From Prinsepia uniflora (lineage: Eukaryota; Streptophyta; Magnoliopsida; Rosales; Rosaceae): a stretch of DNA of 64,000 nucleotides. The stretch covers positions 73,326,383 through 73,390,382 of the forward strand of contig CM064871.1 of NCBI GenBank assembly GCA_032719365.1, read 5' to 3'. The notes below the pieces were generated by a model. It was not told the origin of the DNA, made no database searches, and worked only from the letters and a program-made list of their open reading frames with translations. Positions 35,552-49,418 of the stretch are shown here, piece by piece (within the stretch, counting starts at the first letter, position 1; each line of letters opens with the position of its first letter). Made by a program: the position numbers and the translations under genes.

Positions 35552-38414
35552 TGACAGGACCCGCCCCGATCCCCCTGGGACCACCCGCGACGTGCCCTGC
35601 TCCCGTCTGACACCCGACGTTAAAATACCAAAAATACCCTTATTGAAGATAAAATGCATAAAGAAAATCCATAGTTAAGTCATACATAGCACACCACACA
35701 AATACTCAAATACAAATAGTGTCCGACAAGGGATGGTTCCCGAATACAGTTTATTGAGCACGACTCTAGACACACTACGTGCCAACCTACCCAGCAGTAG
35801 GGTTCAGGTACGCAACGTAAACCTATGCCTCTTCCTCCTCGGGATCCTCCTCCTCCTCCTCGGGATCCTCCTCCTCGATAGCACTACCTGGAGGGGTAGT
35901 AAAACAACAAAGGTGAGTGGGCCGAAACTCAAGGTTTACAAAGTAGTTTACCATTTCGAAAACATATAGCTTTTCCCCTCCGTTTTCCGAAAAGACATGC
36001 ATAGTATCAAAACCACAAAACCATATAGTCATAAGCAGAATAATATCAACATAATATAATCTTAGTCACTGCACTATACATCCCAACCCTGACATCCCAG
36101 ATGCCTGACGTCCCAGACGCCCAATAAGGTCACAGTCTCAAGGCTACGCGTGCCACCTGGGGTCTCAATCCCGAGTCCAAATCCCGAACCTAGTCCGAGC
36201 ATGGCATTCTAGATGCCTGACGTCCCAGACGTCCAATAGTAGCAATCCTGCTCCTGAGTCACTCTACGGTCCGGTCCCTCCGTAGAATGACTCCTCACAG
36301 GCAATGCGCCGTGACCACTCCGGTGTGCCTACATCCGGAGGAGATAGAATCCTAGGGTAGATCCATACAGTGCAGTACCACAGATAATATCGAGTTCCAT
36401 TATACATATATATGACTCCAAACCATTTATAAACAACCAGACGGGTCTCATGCCCAAACATCGTAATACGTGCCATAAATCATACACAAGATAAACAGAT
36501 ACTTTTACTCAAATCACATATAGATATAGTAGAAAGTAAAACAGTTATGCATGCCGAAGTTTAGTGAAATCAAAGGCCCCCTCACAGTACAATCCCGCTG
36601 CAATCCCGAACGTAAAGCCCCGTCCAAGGTTTAAAGTACAATTCCTGTCATGCCCAAAACATACGTAAAGGTCACTTTAAGTCCCTACTAAACAACTACG
36701 AAACCCTAGACTGAAACCGGCCCGGGAAAGCCGTCCGAACACGCTTCCCAAGGCATCAAACCCTAATTTGACCAACTTAACGATCTCCGATCGACACGAA
36801 ACCACCGCCATTGGATCCGTATCGTCGAAACCTTGAAAATGACACTGGTCCCACACAAAATACTGTTCACACGCGCCCCCCACGCGCCGGTCAACCCTCT
36901 GGTCAACAGTGCTACAGTGATGCTGACGTCAGCATGACGTCACTGCTGACGTCAGCGTGACGTCATCACTGACAGTGTCAGAGGACACGTGTCAACAGCC
37001 CATTGGTCCCTGGTCTGACAATATTCTGACATGATGACGTCATCATGACGTCACTGCTGACGTCAGCATGATGACGTCATCAGCTACAGTACCGGGTCTG
37101 CGAATCGGGTCACCGCAGACCCACGGTTCGACCCGATCACAGATCGTGATTCCGACCACCAAAATCGACGGGGTTTGTTCCTATGGACTCGTCTGAACAT
37201 GTTCTATGGCTCTGTGTCATCAAAACAGATTTTGAAGTTCGAGAAATCACCTGAAAAACGACGGGGAATTGGCTGCCGGTTCTGGTTCGTCTTCTCCGGC
37301 GAGCCGTCACGCTTCCAGCCACCAACTCAGGTCCAAAACGCTCGTCTAGTCCCCTAGGTTAAGTCTCAAAAACAACCCAACAAGTTTAACGTTAAAAACG
37401 GACAGTTCGAGGCAGGGAAGGAAAATCGGCCTTCACGGGTTTGCAGGCTTACCGCCGCCGTGTCGCCGCCGTGGGCTGCCCAGTCCAGTCCTACGCCGTC
37501 CAGAGGTCACAACGGTCCTAGCCCTAGGTTGGTTCGAGCCCAGACGTCACGGTTTGGATGGTTGGATGGTTTTGGGCCGCACGGGTTCCTCACGGGTTTG
37601 TGGGTTTTCCGGGTTGCTCCGCCGTCCGTGGTGGTGGTGATGGCCGTCTGGAGGTGGCTGAGAGGTAGGCTGGTGTGTGGGTTGAGGCTGAGGGGTGGTG
37701 TGATGGCTGATGTGTTTGTGCAGAGAATGGGAGGTTGCACGGTTTGATGGAATGGAAATGAGAGAATGAATTCTCTCATGGTTTTTAAAACAGAGTGATC
37801 AAATGGAATGGAGGGCTGAGATTGATTCTGAGTTAAGAGTGAAGGGTGAGGATTTAAGGAAATTAAACTATTTAATTAATCTCATGGCAGACCAAGATCC
37901 AGATTGTTGGGGATGATGTGGATGGGGTAGATGAGTGACATGTGTCACTCATCAAGGGTCCAGATTGATTGGGTTAAAGTAAATCAGATTATAATATTTT
38001 ATTATTATTTTAAGTTCCGAGTCTCGGTTAGTTCGGTTACGTTCTTGACCATAACTTTTTCGTCGTAAGTCCGATTTCAGCGTGCCGCCTGTCTACGGAT
38101 TCGTATCGACGAGACCTACGTAACGGTCATTGGCCCTCGTCCGTTGGACTTCCCGGGTCAAAAGTCAACATTTGGCCCCCAAATGGCCAAATTACCAAAA
38201 TGCCCCTCGACTTCCGATCGTCACAACTTCTTCCTCGAACGTCGGAATCGAACGTGCCACCTGCCTATGAACTCATGACGTCCTAAACTACGTCACGGTC
38301 ACGTGTCAAAGTCCTAAATACTTCCCGAGGTAAAAGTCAACTTTTCCCCCCCTCAGGGGCAAAACGGTCATTTTACAATAAAAAATAATAATTACGAAAG
38401 TTCGGGTCGTTACA
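35552..38414 (-). mobile_element. LTR A, 5' LTR of the truncated gag-protease element
   Basis: On the minus strand it starts TGTAACGACCCGAAC at 38414 and ends GGGTCCTGTCA at 35552 (2863 bp), followed by the primer site. Its hairpin array lies near 36089-36234. Several GACGTCA-rich direct repeats (TGACGTCA-type) lie at about 36920-37090. The partner LTR is missing, removed together with the rest of pol at the junction near 34118. Confidence 0.85.
36089..36234 (-). repeat. Mini-hairpin array in LTR A
   Basis: Units such as GACGTC-CCA-GACGTC and GGCAT-TCTAG-ATGCC form 5-6 bp stems with short loops. They occupy the same relative place as the GTTTAAAGAC arrays of other subfamilies but have a different sequence. 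Confidence 0.65.
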
Positions 38415-38746
38415 CCTGGTAACGGTGATTGGCTCGGGAGAGCCGTATGGCACGCCAATCAATGCGGCAGCTCCGACGGTCTGTGAGTGGATATTGGTTT
38501 TCTAAATTGGTGCATGCATAAATGTTTATTATATCTTTTAATACATGTATGGTAATGCCATGGGTGCATTTGTATGTGGTTACGTATAAGCACGTATTTC
38601 GAGGGTTCGGCCTTATATGGTGCTTATACGGGTCTGTATTTTTTTAATGGTTTAAATGATTTGGATTTGGATTTCCAAAAGGATAAACTCGGGTATGAGT
38701 ATGAGACCCATTTGGTTTTGTCTCGGGCATATGACCTCAGATATCG

Positions 38747-38966
38747 GGCACGGTGCCCAGCTGATGTCCTATGTTCGGGCACGAGACCCATGTTACTTTA
38801 CGGTTTTGATTTCAAGTCAGGGAACCTTAAATGGATTTCCAGGTTCATGACGGTTTATGGGAACCGATATGAACCCTTGTTATGGTATCGTGGTTCATGA
38901 CGGGTTATGGGAACCGGCATGAACCCTGGTTATGTGATTGTGGTACATGACGGTTTATGGGAACCG
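38747..38966 (+). repeat. Mini-hairpin array in LTR D
   Basis: CGGTT-TATGGG-AACCG hairpins occur at 38851-38866 and 38951-38966, with a variant near 38900. GGGCA-CGG-TGCCC lies at about 38747-38759. The related LTR B has four copies of the same unit. Confidence 0.7.
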
Positions 38967-40306
38967 GGCATGGAGGATGTTATATATATATATATATATA
39001 TGAATGGAATGGATATTATGGATCATGACGGTTCAGGGGAACCAGGCATGGATATTTGTGTTATGTATATATATGTTCATATACCTTCCTTTACTTCTAT
39101 TATCTCCTCGGGGGAGGGTCGTTGGCCTGGGTGGACCCCGGAGTAGTCACAGAGTACCGACTGAGTGGAGTCACCCCCCAGTTGGGTTCCTTACTCTCAG
39201 GAAGGCTATGGTTACTATAACCTCGGGTAGGATCAGTGGTCTGCGGACATTGACCTTGACTTTGAGAAGACTCGGATTGAGACTCGGGTAGCACGCGCGT
39301 AGTTTTGGAAACCGTGATAGGACTGGTTGTGTGAATTATATGTATATATATATATATGGATTATGACATGTGATGTGTGGTTACACAGGATTTAAGCGGT
39401 GGCTCGTGTACTTGGTTTCATGATGGTTTTGGGCTGAGTCCCATATGGTTTTGGGCAGTGGCCCGTATGGTTGAATCTTTATGATTCTTTGATATGTGGT
39501 GTGCACAGGATTTGGGCAGTGGCCCGTATATTTGATTTGATTATGGTTTTGGGATTAGTTCCCACAGATGGTTCCATTTGGTTAAATGGTTTTCGAATGC
39601 ATGCATGCTTTTTAGTGAAGGGTACAAATGTCTTTATGGAAATATTTTTATAAACTGCTTGTTTTGTCCACTCACAGCTTTTAATGTTTTGACTGCCCTT
39701 CAGGTTGACAGCGGATGTGGACTGTAGCAGAGACCGAGATATCACATACCTCCTCCAGATCCTGGCGTACTCTGATAGCCCGAGAGGGCAAAGGGCGGAA
39801 ATGATAGGACCCGCCCCGATCCTCTCTGGGACCACATGGGGACGTGCCCTGCTCCCGTCTGACACCCAAAATAATGTTCCAATTTTAACCTTAAACGTTC
39901 AAATGCATAAAAACCAAAATTAAAGTTTTACATCAAATCCGAAATAACAGATGTCAGACAAGGGATGAAATCCAAACTACAAGTTGCGTGCACGACTCTA
40001 ACATAAACCTGCGGGTACACCACCCAACAGGGGTTCAGGTACGCAGAAGTGGATCTATGCCTCAGCCTCAGGTTCCTCCTCTACCTCATTAGCACGACCT
40101 GGAGGGGTTACCAAAACAATAAGGGTGAGTGGGCCGAAACTCAAGTTTATAAAATCGTTTAGTAAGTAAAACATATAATTTACCCCTCCGTTTTTCAAAC
40201 ATGCATGCAGCGTTATTTAAAATCATTAATCATATAATATGAACCATAAGGCATGTAATAAAACCATAAACATAATTTTAGCCACTGCACTATACACTCC
40301 AATCCC

Positions 40307-40465
40307 GACATCCCCGATGTCTGACGTCCCTGACGTCTAATAAGGTCACAATCACAAGGCTACGCGTGCCACTTGGGTCTCAATTCCGAGTTCAATCCCC
40401 GAACCCCGTTCGGGTACAGCATCCCCGATGCTTAGCGTCATAGACGCTGGACGTTCTAGACGTCC
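40307..40465 (-). repeat. Mini-hairpin array in LTR C
   Basis: Hairpins with 6-bp stems and mostly 3-nt loops: GACATC-CCC-GATGTC, GACGTC-CCT-GACGTC, AGCATC-CCC-GATGCT, AGCGTC-ATA-GACGCT, GGACGT-TCTAG-ACGTCC. Stem bases change in pairs from unit to unit. Confidence 0.8.
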
Positions 40466-41424
40466 GTGACCACTCCGGGGTACCTCATCCGGAGGAGACA
40501 GTATCATAAGAATGGATCTATACAGTGCAGTATTAAATACATTTTATTGATATCCACATGCAAAACATATATGCATACATAGGTAAAATCCGAACCGATC
40601 GTTACGTTTCATCAGACGGGTCTCATGCCCAATTACCGTGAAACGTGCCATAACCGAAATTTCAATATCATCAAAACCATTTCTTGATTCAAGCATGTGA
40701 ACATATAAGTAAATCGAAAAACATTTAAGTATTCAAGGGTTTAATGAAATCGGGCCCACTCACAGTACGATCCCGCGGTGAACCTGCGCGTACGAACTTG
40801 TAACGGGATTATCGTACAATTCCTGTCAGTCCAAATCACATGTAAGGGTCACTACAAGTCTTAAACGTTTAACCAAAAAGTTCGAAATAGAAACCGGCTC
40901 GGGGAACCCGTCAACACGTTTTCCGAGATAACCAGCCCTAAACTGACCCATCAAAACTATCTCAGATCAACATGGTTAATTTACCAAAAATGTTCAGAAT
41001 GATGAGAGGAACAAAAGTCATGTTGATCGTGATCGAAGATAAGGCTCAACGTGCCCTCACGCGCCGCCCAAAGTGGCTACGTGTGAAAGTCACGCACCTG
41101 ACACTGTAGCTACAGTGTCACCACCTTCACCCGTCTGTCTGTAATACGGGCCTGCCACCCGCGGCTTGACCCGGTTGATTACCCATCAATTCCTACTCGA
41201 TTTCAATCCAATTTGATCCTAACATGTTTATTATCCTTCCCATTTAAGTTATGTGACACTAATTTGCCTCGACAAGTCCTTTAACTAGCCATTCGACCCG
41301 TGATCAACAAAACGGGTTGATCACCAGAACGTCCTGGTTTCTAATTCAAACTTCAATTAACTTCACAGGCAGTATAATAGGATCAAAACGAACTGATATG
41401 AACGATCAATTGGGTCTGAGAGTA

Positions 41425-44400
41425 TAACAGGACCCATCCCAATCCCCCCGGGATTAGTGCGGGATGACCCTGCTCCCGTCTGACACGGAGTGTCAGACAA
41501 GGGATATTTCCGACCTTTGCATTCCTGGGCTATCAGAGTATGCCAGGATCCGGAGGAGGCATGTGATATCTCGGTCTCCGCTACAGTCCACATCCGCTGT
41601 CAACCTGAAGGGCAATCAAAACATTAAAAGCTGTGAGTGGACAAAACAAGAGTTTATAAAAACATTTTAATAAGAAGACATTTGTACCCTTCACTAAAAA
41701 GCATGCATGCATTGGAAAACCATTTAACCAAAGAAACCATACGTGGGAACTAAGCCCAAATCAGATATAAACCAAGGTCGAAAGGACCACCATGAAAATG
41801 ACCATACGGCCACTGCCCAAATCCATAAGGGACTCGGCCCCAAACCATAAAGAAACCAAGTACACGAGCCACTGCTCAAATCCTATGCACACCTGTGCAC
41901 ACCACATATCATATATCATATATACATATAATTCACACAACCAATCCTGTCACAGTTTCCAAAGCTACGCGCGTCCTACCCAGGTCTCAATCCGAGTCTT
42001 CTCAAAGTCAAGATCAGTGTCCGTAGAACACTGACCGTACCCGAGGTAATAGTAACCATAGCCTTCCTGAGAGTAAGGAACCCAACTGGGGGGTGACTCC
42101 ACTCAGTCGGTGCTCCGTGACTACTCCGGGGTCCACCCAGGCCAACGACCCTCCCCGGAGGAGATAGTAGAAGTAAAGGAAGGTAGATGAACATATATAT
42201 ACATAACATAAATATTCATATCCGGTTCCCCCCTGAACCGTCATGATCCATAATATCCATAATAAGGTAACATGCCGGTTCCCATAAACCGTCATGTACC
42301 GTAATAACATAACCAGGGTTCATGCCGGTCCCCATAAACCGTCAAGAACCAGAATGACCTGACAAAGGTTCATGCCGGTTCCCATAAACCGTCAAGAATC
42401 AGAATGACCTGACAAAGGTTCATGCCGGTTCCCATAAACCGTCATGAACTTGGAAATCCACGTAGGGTCCCTGACCCGAAATCATAAACCATAAAGTAAC
42501 TGGGTCTCGTGCCCGAACATATGACTCAACTGGGCACCGTGCCCGATATCTAAGGGTCAGTCACGACTCCGATCGTAGTGATGCGTGCAACCATCCGTCC
42601 AGGACCGCTCTCAATCCTGGTATGTCGCCGTGAACTTATCAACTGACGCGACCACCACAAGATCATGGTGCACTCATCACCGATCGATATCCTGAACCGT
42701 CAGCACTCCGAAGTCGAGCCTCCCCAGGCTGCCCGACCACGAATCGTGCATTGTGACCTCTCCGGAAGGAACACATCCCAATCCGGAGGCGAGCGTCGTA
42801 TCGTCGATAGCCGTGCACATAGCACCCGTCGCGACCACGAATTAGACCCGAAGGTCATAAATAGCGTCATATGCCCGAGACACAACCAAATGGGTCTCAT
42901 ACCCGAGTTTATCCATTTAGAAATCCAAAACCAAAATCATTTAAATCAATAAAGAAATACAGACCCGTATAAGCACCGTATAAGGCCGAAACCTCGAAAT
43001 AAGTGCTTATACGTAACCACATACAAATGCACCCATGGCATCATCAAACATGTAATAAAACATATAATAAACATTTATGCATGCACCAATTTAGAAAACA
43101 AGGTCCACTCACAGACCGTCCGAGCTGCCGCCTCGATTTGCGTGCTATACGGCTCCCCGAGCCGATCACCGTCACCGGGACTCTCGAACCTGTCCAAATC
43201 GTAATAGAAGGTTACTAACTACTTAATTAACCTCCCACTAAAGCCCCGAAATTTTCCCGTATTTTTAACTATTTTTAATCCCGAACCTAAACCTTCTGAT
43301 GCCCCGAAACATATCGAGACGGTGTCCGATCGACACGAAACCAGTCCCAAAATGTTCGTTACATCGAATAGAAGATTTCACATGTTAAACACATCCCCAA
43401 ATTCTTCCCCACACGCCCACATGCGCCGCCTGAAGTGGCTGCGCGTGGGCCTCACGCGCTGCTACAGTACCTGCTGACGTCATCGCTGACGTCAGCATGA
43501 CGTCATCTGACAGCTGGCAGGTCTGACATGTTAGACTCTGACAGGTGCCACGTGTCAAGCTCCCATTGGTCCACGTCACTGTGTTGTCAGTACCACGTGG
43601 CAGTCTGACATGTGCCACGTGTCATCACGACATTGGTCCACGTCTGTGCCATGTGTCAGCCCCTGATTGGGCCACGTCACTGACATGTCAGTGCTGACTG
43701 TGCATTGACATGTCAGTGCTGATTGTGCACTGACATGTGACACGTGTCGCACTCCTATTGGCCCATTTTCTGACATGTCAGCTGGCATTGTAGATCTGAC
43801 AATGCTGACGTCATCCCTGACATGATGACGTCAGCAGGATGACGTCACCTGTCATCTCCTACTTCGGTCAGACCGGTCCGGTCCGGTTTTTCCTGCAACT
43901 TGGACCGGCGTAACCGGTCCAGGTCTCCTTCTCCCTCATTTTCGGTCCGTTTTCTTCCATTCCAATTCCTAAATTCCTATTTCTTCATTTCCTATCTAAC
44001 CCAATCAATCAAACTACCTAAAACCTTCGAAATCCGACCTCGCGGGTTGGCCACCTCCGTCGTCCACGGCGGCGCTCCCTGGGCCAGCCACCGCATCCAA
44101 CCGCCTCCCCACTCTCTGGTCTCAATCCTGGTCGAAATGGATGGGTTTTGGGGTTGCACGGGAATGAGAGAAATGGTGAGATCGGGTGGGTTTTGGGTGT
44201 GTGTTTGAAATGGAGAAAATGGATTGGTTTGCACGGTGCATGAAGGAATTATGGTGTCCATTGGATGGGTGACACTTGTCACTCATCCATTGGGCATCAG
44301 GACAAATATCTGGGCCCACTAGAGACAAACTGTCCTCGTAAGACGTGTCGTTGTGAATAGTAACTTAGAACTTCCGTGAACCGTAACTTCACCGTCGAAC

Positions 44401-44805
44401 GTCCAAATTCGACGTGCCGCCTGTCTATGGATTCGTATCGTCCTTATCTACATAACGGTCCTGGGTCCTCGGCCATTGGACCTCTCGGTCAAAAAGTCAA
44501 CATTTTACTCCTATTCACCTAAATTACCAAAATGCCATTGGGCTTCCGAACGTCATAACTTCCTCCTCGAACGTCGGAATTGAACGTGCCACCTGTCTAT
44601 GAACTCGTGACGTCAAGAACTACGTCACGGTCATCGGTCAAAGTCCATTTGACCGCCCGATTGAAAATTCAACGTTTTGCCACGCCTAGGGGCAAAACGG
44701 TCATTTCGCATTGTTCATCCGATTTCGCTCTACTAATCACGGATTAGCCTCACTAATCGTGATTAGTCACTAATCTAATCTAGGAATTTGGGACGGGTCG
44801 TTACA
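41425..44805 (-). mobile_element. Solo LTR B (3.4 kb)
   Basis: On the minus strand it starts TGTAACGACCCGTCCC at 44805 and ends CCTGTTA at 41425. A perfect 5-bp duplication GAGTA flanks it (41420-41424 and 44806-44810). It has no internal region. It is the closest relative of LTR D: 41425-43210 matches 38415-39801 in inverted orientation, and 44805-44570 matches D's 5' end. Many TGACATGTCA- and TGACGTCA-type palindromes lie at about 43460-43860. Confidence 0.9.
42271..42446 (-). repeat. Mini-hairpin array in LTR B
   Basis: Four near-identical copies (starting near 42271, 42322, 42371 and 42421) form a CATG.CGGTT stem with a 6-nt loop and one mismatch. They correspond to the array in LTR D. 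Confidence 0.8.
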
Positions 44806-45615
44806 GAGTACCTGAAGATTGTCGTCCCAAGCTCTGCAACTCCTCTGAAGACGGCAGCCTCCGTCCCAGCTCAACCGTGGCTGATGGCCTTAGCTTTCGA
44901 TGTGGTTGAGTTCCAAACACTCCCAGAAGACTAAACCAGGCCTTGGTTTGGTCCAACAATCACCAGAAATCAAAACCCGATTTTCCCTCCAATTTTGCCC
45001 GAAATGGTTTCTCTGGTTTTCTTCACATGTTCTCAGTTCTTTCAGCATCAGAGTGATGCTTACTCACGTTCTAATCAGTTTTAAATAACCTCAGCCGTCC
45101 CAGAGGCTCGTGGAAGTCCAATTTGTCCACTGAAAATTGTTCCCCGAAAAGCTTCGATCTTCAATTAACAAATTAACCGTGCAGCTGGATGAATCAGACC
45201 ATGTTTGATGCTTCCAAAAGGTTTAAACAATCAATACTTTCCAGCACACACACCAACATAAACAATTCGCACTCAGAACCACCGCACATGGTGGTGCCGC
45301 CCATGTCCCCCGCGGTTGCTACAGTAACCAGGGCGAAATGACCAAAATGCCCCTGGTTCAAATAATTACCAAACTTCCCCTCACTTTCTAGACCCATAAC
45401 TTAGCCATACGAAGTCCGATTTCGGCGTGCCGCCTGTCTACGGACTCAGGGCATCGAGACCTACCTAACGGTCCTTGAGTCATGTAAAAATTAGTTGCCA
45501 AACGAAAAGTCAACAATTTGGCCATACCATTCATAAGGGTAAAAACGTCAATTCATACATTAAATTACAATATTATAATCCTCGAATTTCCGGGGTGTTA
45601 CAGGAAATATGCCTT

Positions 45616-45636
45616 GTCTGACACTTCGTGTCAGAC
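45616..45636 (+). repeat. Terminal hairpin of LTR D
   Basis: GTCTGACAC-TTC-GTGTCAGAC is a perfect 9-bp stem with a 3-nt loop, originally about 60 bp from the LTR end. LTR B has the same stem with loop GGA at 41478-41498, and LTR I has an 8-bp version at 62477-62497. Confidence 0.85.
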
Positions 45637-45646
45637 AGGAGCAGGG

Positions 45647-46472
45647 TAGGCCTCGTCATTGGACCGGGTCGGGCAAGCCCGACCCAAAATTTTTGGGCTT
45701 GGGCCGGGCTGGGTTGGGCCTATTTCATAATTCAAAAAATACCGGGCCAGGTCGGGCGGGTTTGATCATAAATATGAAAGCCCATGCCCTTTGTCGGGCC
45801 GGGTTTGGACCGGGCTTTTATCGGGTTTTACGGGTTGGGCCTACTAAGCCCACTTGGGCCGGGCCTACTAAGCCCACTTGGACCGGGCCTACTAAGCCCA
45901 CTTGGACCGGGCCTACTAAGCCCATTTGTACCTACCTAATTGTAAAAAAAAAAAAATGAGTTGAGTTTAAATATTATTATCGAATATTGAAATAAGTTAA
46001 AGAGGGGTACTATTAGATTTGAAGAATTGACTTAACTTTTCGACCATAAAACCGAGATAGGATAAGGAGGTCGCTAAGAGAGTCAGAGACCTAATGAGTT
46101 TTTTTAAATTTAGGGTTAGGGTTTGGTTTGGGCATTGGGCTTTTAAATGACACTAGATTGAGATTTGATTGGAATTTTGGATTTTGGCTATGATAGTAGT
46201 AACAAGATTGGACTGGGTATCAATTCTTAATTTATAATTATTTTATATTTTCGGGCTTATGGGTCGGGTTTACCTGGGCGGGTCGGGTTGGGCTTACCGA
46301 GCTTTATCGGGCTCGGGCCTAGCGGGCTTGAATACCCTAAGCCCAAGTCCAGCCCGTCAACATGCGGGTCGGGCCAGCCCACGGCCCATATCGGGTCGGG
46401 TCGGGCTTTTTGTCATCGGGCCTATCGGGTACCCATAATCCCGTGGGCTTCTGGGCCAAATGATGAGGGCTA
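45647..46472. mobile_element. hAT-like element with GGGCC-rich interior (826 bp)
   Basis: Perfect 8-bp duplications GAGCAGGG flank it (45639-45646 and 46473-46480). Termini are imperfect inverted repeats: TAGGCCTCGTCATT at the left, and the right end is the reverse complement of TAGCCCTCATCATT. The interior is rich in GGGCCGGGC and GGGTCGGGC motifs and in a repeated CCGGGCCTACTAAGCCCACTT-like unit (about 45830-45925). No transposase is present. It sits inside the 3' end of LTR D. Confidence 0.85.
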
Positions 46473-46528
46473 GAGCAGGGTCATCCCGCGTTAATCCTAG
46501 GGGGATTGGGATGGGTCCTGTCATCGAA

Positions 46529-47598
46529 GCTTGCAATACTTGATTTGGATCAACTAATTAAGGTCCCAGAAAGCTTATTCGGACCTTAATTTGGCTTGGG
46601 CTGGCCTAAAACTGAATTTTCGAATTTAAATTTATCAAAAACAATTTTCGGGTTTCTCTGTGTGAATTCACTCAGCCCCTCGTTTTCCTCTCTAGTTTAG
46701 TCTCTACAACCTCCATTTTCCCTTTCTGAAACTCCAACGATTGTTGTGGAGGTCGATCAGGCTCAATAGTGGTCTGTTCTCTGATTTCCATTTCAAGGCC
46801 ACCACCCAGTTCCAAGTCCCAAAACAACCATCACTCTCCCACTGAACAAAACCTGTGCTCTCCCTCTATCTCTGTTCCCCCATCTCTTCAGTCCGTTTCA
46901 GCACTCAATCCCCCTCAAAATGGTCTTGGAGAGTCGACCCAGCGTGGGAAAACAGCCTCTGTTTTTCCCAGTTTCAATGGCATCAGCACAGTCTGGCTTC
47001 CTGCACACACACACCACTCGTGCCCTGCTCACCCACTCAAGGCACTGAACAATTCACCTGTGGCTTCAAATCCCAACTCAAGACTCACACACACTGATCA
47101 AAGACAGTTAAAAAATTCACACACTCTGTTTAAAAAAGTCCCACTCACGGCTAAATCACATTCAATAGTAAAAATTACCATTTTGCCTTTCTGCTCAAAA
47201 TTACCAAAATGCCCTTCACGCTTCTAGACCCGTAACTTGGTCATCCGAACTCCGATTGACGCATGCCGCCTGTCTATGGATTCAGCGTCTCGAGACCTAC
47301 CCAACGGTCCTTGGCTTTCGTGCAAAGTCCAAGTCGTTGGAAAAGTCAACAAATTTCCTTTTTCGTCCTAATTACAAAAATGTCCTTGAACTTCCGAACG
47401 TCATAACTTCCTCCTCGAATGTTGGAATTGGGCGTGCCACCTGTCTATGAACTCGTGACGTCCCGAAATACGTCACAATCATCGGTCAAAGTCTGTTTGA
47501 TCGTCCGAGAAAAAAGTCAACCGTTCACCCATAACCTAGGGGCAAAATCGTCCTTTTCTTCAAATTTTCCAAATTTTCCTTTTTGAACGTCCGGGTCG

Positions 47599-47603
<5 letters not shown>
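46529..47603 (-). mobile_element. LTR E, 5' portion
   Basis: This continues the LTR E sequence beyond the D insertion (TCGAA junction) up to the terminus GTAACGACCCGG at 47603, next to the GT microsatellite. Confidence 0.78.
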
Positions 47604-48475
<872 letters not shown>

Positions 48476-49129
48476 CAAAAATTAAGGAATTTAAATATAA
48501 GATTAATTTGGACAAATAATTTATAATGGTAAATTATAATTAATGAAAAAATTACAGAAGTTATAAGAAGGGTGTGCAACTAGGGATTATTAAACGTTAT
48601 ATATATATATTGTCTCAATTACTTTATTATGTAATTTTATTGCAATAGTTAAATATCATATTCAATAACTATTTAATGAGTTAATGCTCAGAAGGAATCG
48701 AACTATTAGATTCCACTACTTGACAGGGTCAGTGGATTGGATCCGGACGGTGACCCTATAAGGACGGACTCCATTTGGTTGATCTATCAAGATATGGATA
48801 TGGATAAAATTAGGAATTCTCTTATCTCACAAGAATTGAGAGTAATCTTAGTAATTTTGAGATTGTCTATCAGAGGGAAGCAGAAACAGACGCATAAATT
48901 AATATAATTTAGGAACTAGTCTTGTCAAATTGGTAAGAAGTTTTCCGAAAAACAAGATTCATAATAGGAAGACCGAATTCGTAAAGAAAAATAAAAAATA
49001 AATTAGATTGGGAGAAAATTAGAACTCATATCATTGTTTAATTGAGTTATGAATTTTTAATTTATTTTTTATTATAATTTATTTTTTCAAAATTTCTAAC
49101 CTTACCCAAAAACTTGCCAGTGGAGGCGG
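48476..49129. other. AT-rich stretch, nothing recognised
   Basis: No coding region, RNA gene or transposon terminus was recognised. It may include the decayed 3' part of LTR F. Confidence 0.5.
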
Positions 49130-49211
49130 GTTGTATGATAGAGCTGTAAAATATCTAGGCCCAAATTTCAAATATATCTACAAAATGTTGTTTGAAGCAT
49201 TAATGAAGTAA

Positions 49212-49315
49212 GTGGTTGTAGGTAAGTGGGATCCAAAATGTAGTAGGTGGTTGTAGGTAAGTGGGATCCAAAATGTAGTAGGTGGTTGTAGGTAAGTGGG
49301 ATCCAAAATTAAGTA
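49212..49315. repeat. 35-bp tandem repeat, about 3 copies
   Basis: The unit starts TGGTTGTAGGTAAGTGGGAT and continues CCAAAATGTAGTAGG. Three nearly identical copies lie about 60-150 bp upstream of the TATA-like box of the probable copia LTR. Confidence 0.88.
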
Positions 49316-49418
49316 AGTGGGTGGGTGAAGCATTAATGAAAGCATTTAGATGGTTCCTCCTTAGCCTATATAAGGAGAGGTCATTTGCTCATTCCATCAA
49401 TCTCATCTAAGAGAAACA

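Larger units (their letters stand above)
39802..45602 (-). mobile_element. Solo LTR C, split by solo LTR B
   Basis: On the minus strand it starts TGTAACACCCCGG at 45602 and ends CCTATCA at 39802. A perfect 5-bp duplication GGAAA flanks it (39797-39801 and 45603-45607). Its own sequence is 45602-44811 plus 41424-39802, about 2.4 kb. No internal region is present. It sits in LTR D, close to D's 3' end. Confidence 0.88.
21276..46523 (+). mobile_element. Solo LTR D, expanded to 25 kb by nested insertions
   Basis: It starts TATAACGACCCG at 21276 (the family TG mutated to TA) and ends GGGTCCTGTCA at 46523. A perfect 5-bp duplication TCGAA sits at 21271-21275 and 46524-46528. D's own sequence is 21276-21435, 34042 to about 34118, 38415-39801, 45608-45646 and 46481-46523. 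Compared with its close relative LTR B, the part between about 230 and 1600 bp of the LTR is missing, apparently lost with part of the element inserted there. The matching flanks over 25 kb, with every intervening block having its own boundary, make the reading strong. Confidence 0.85.
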
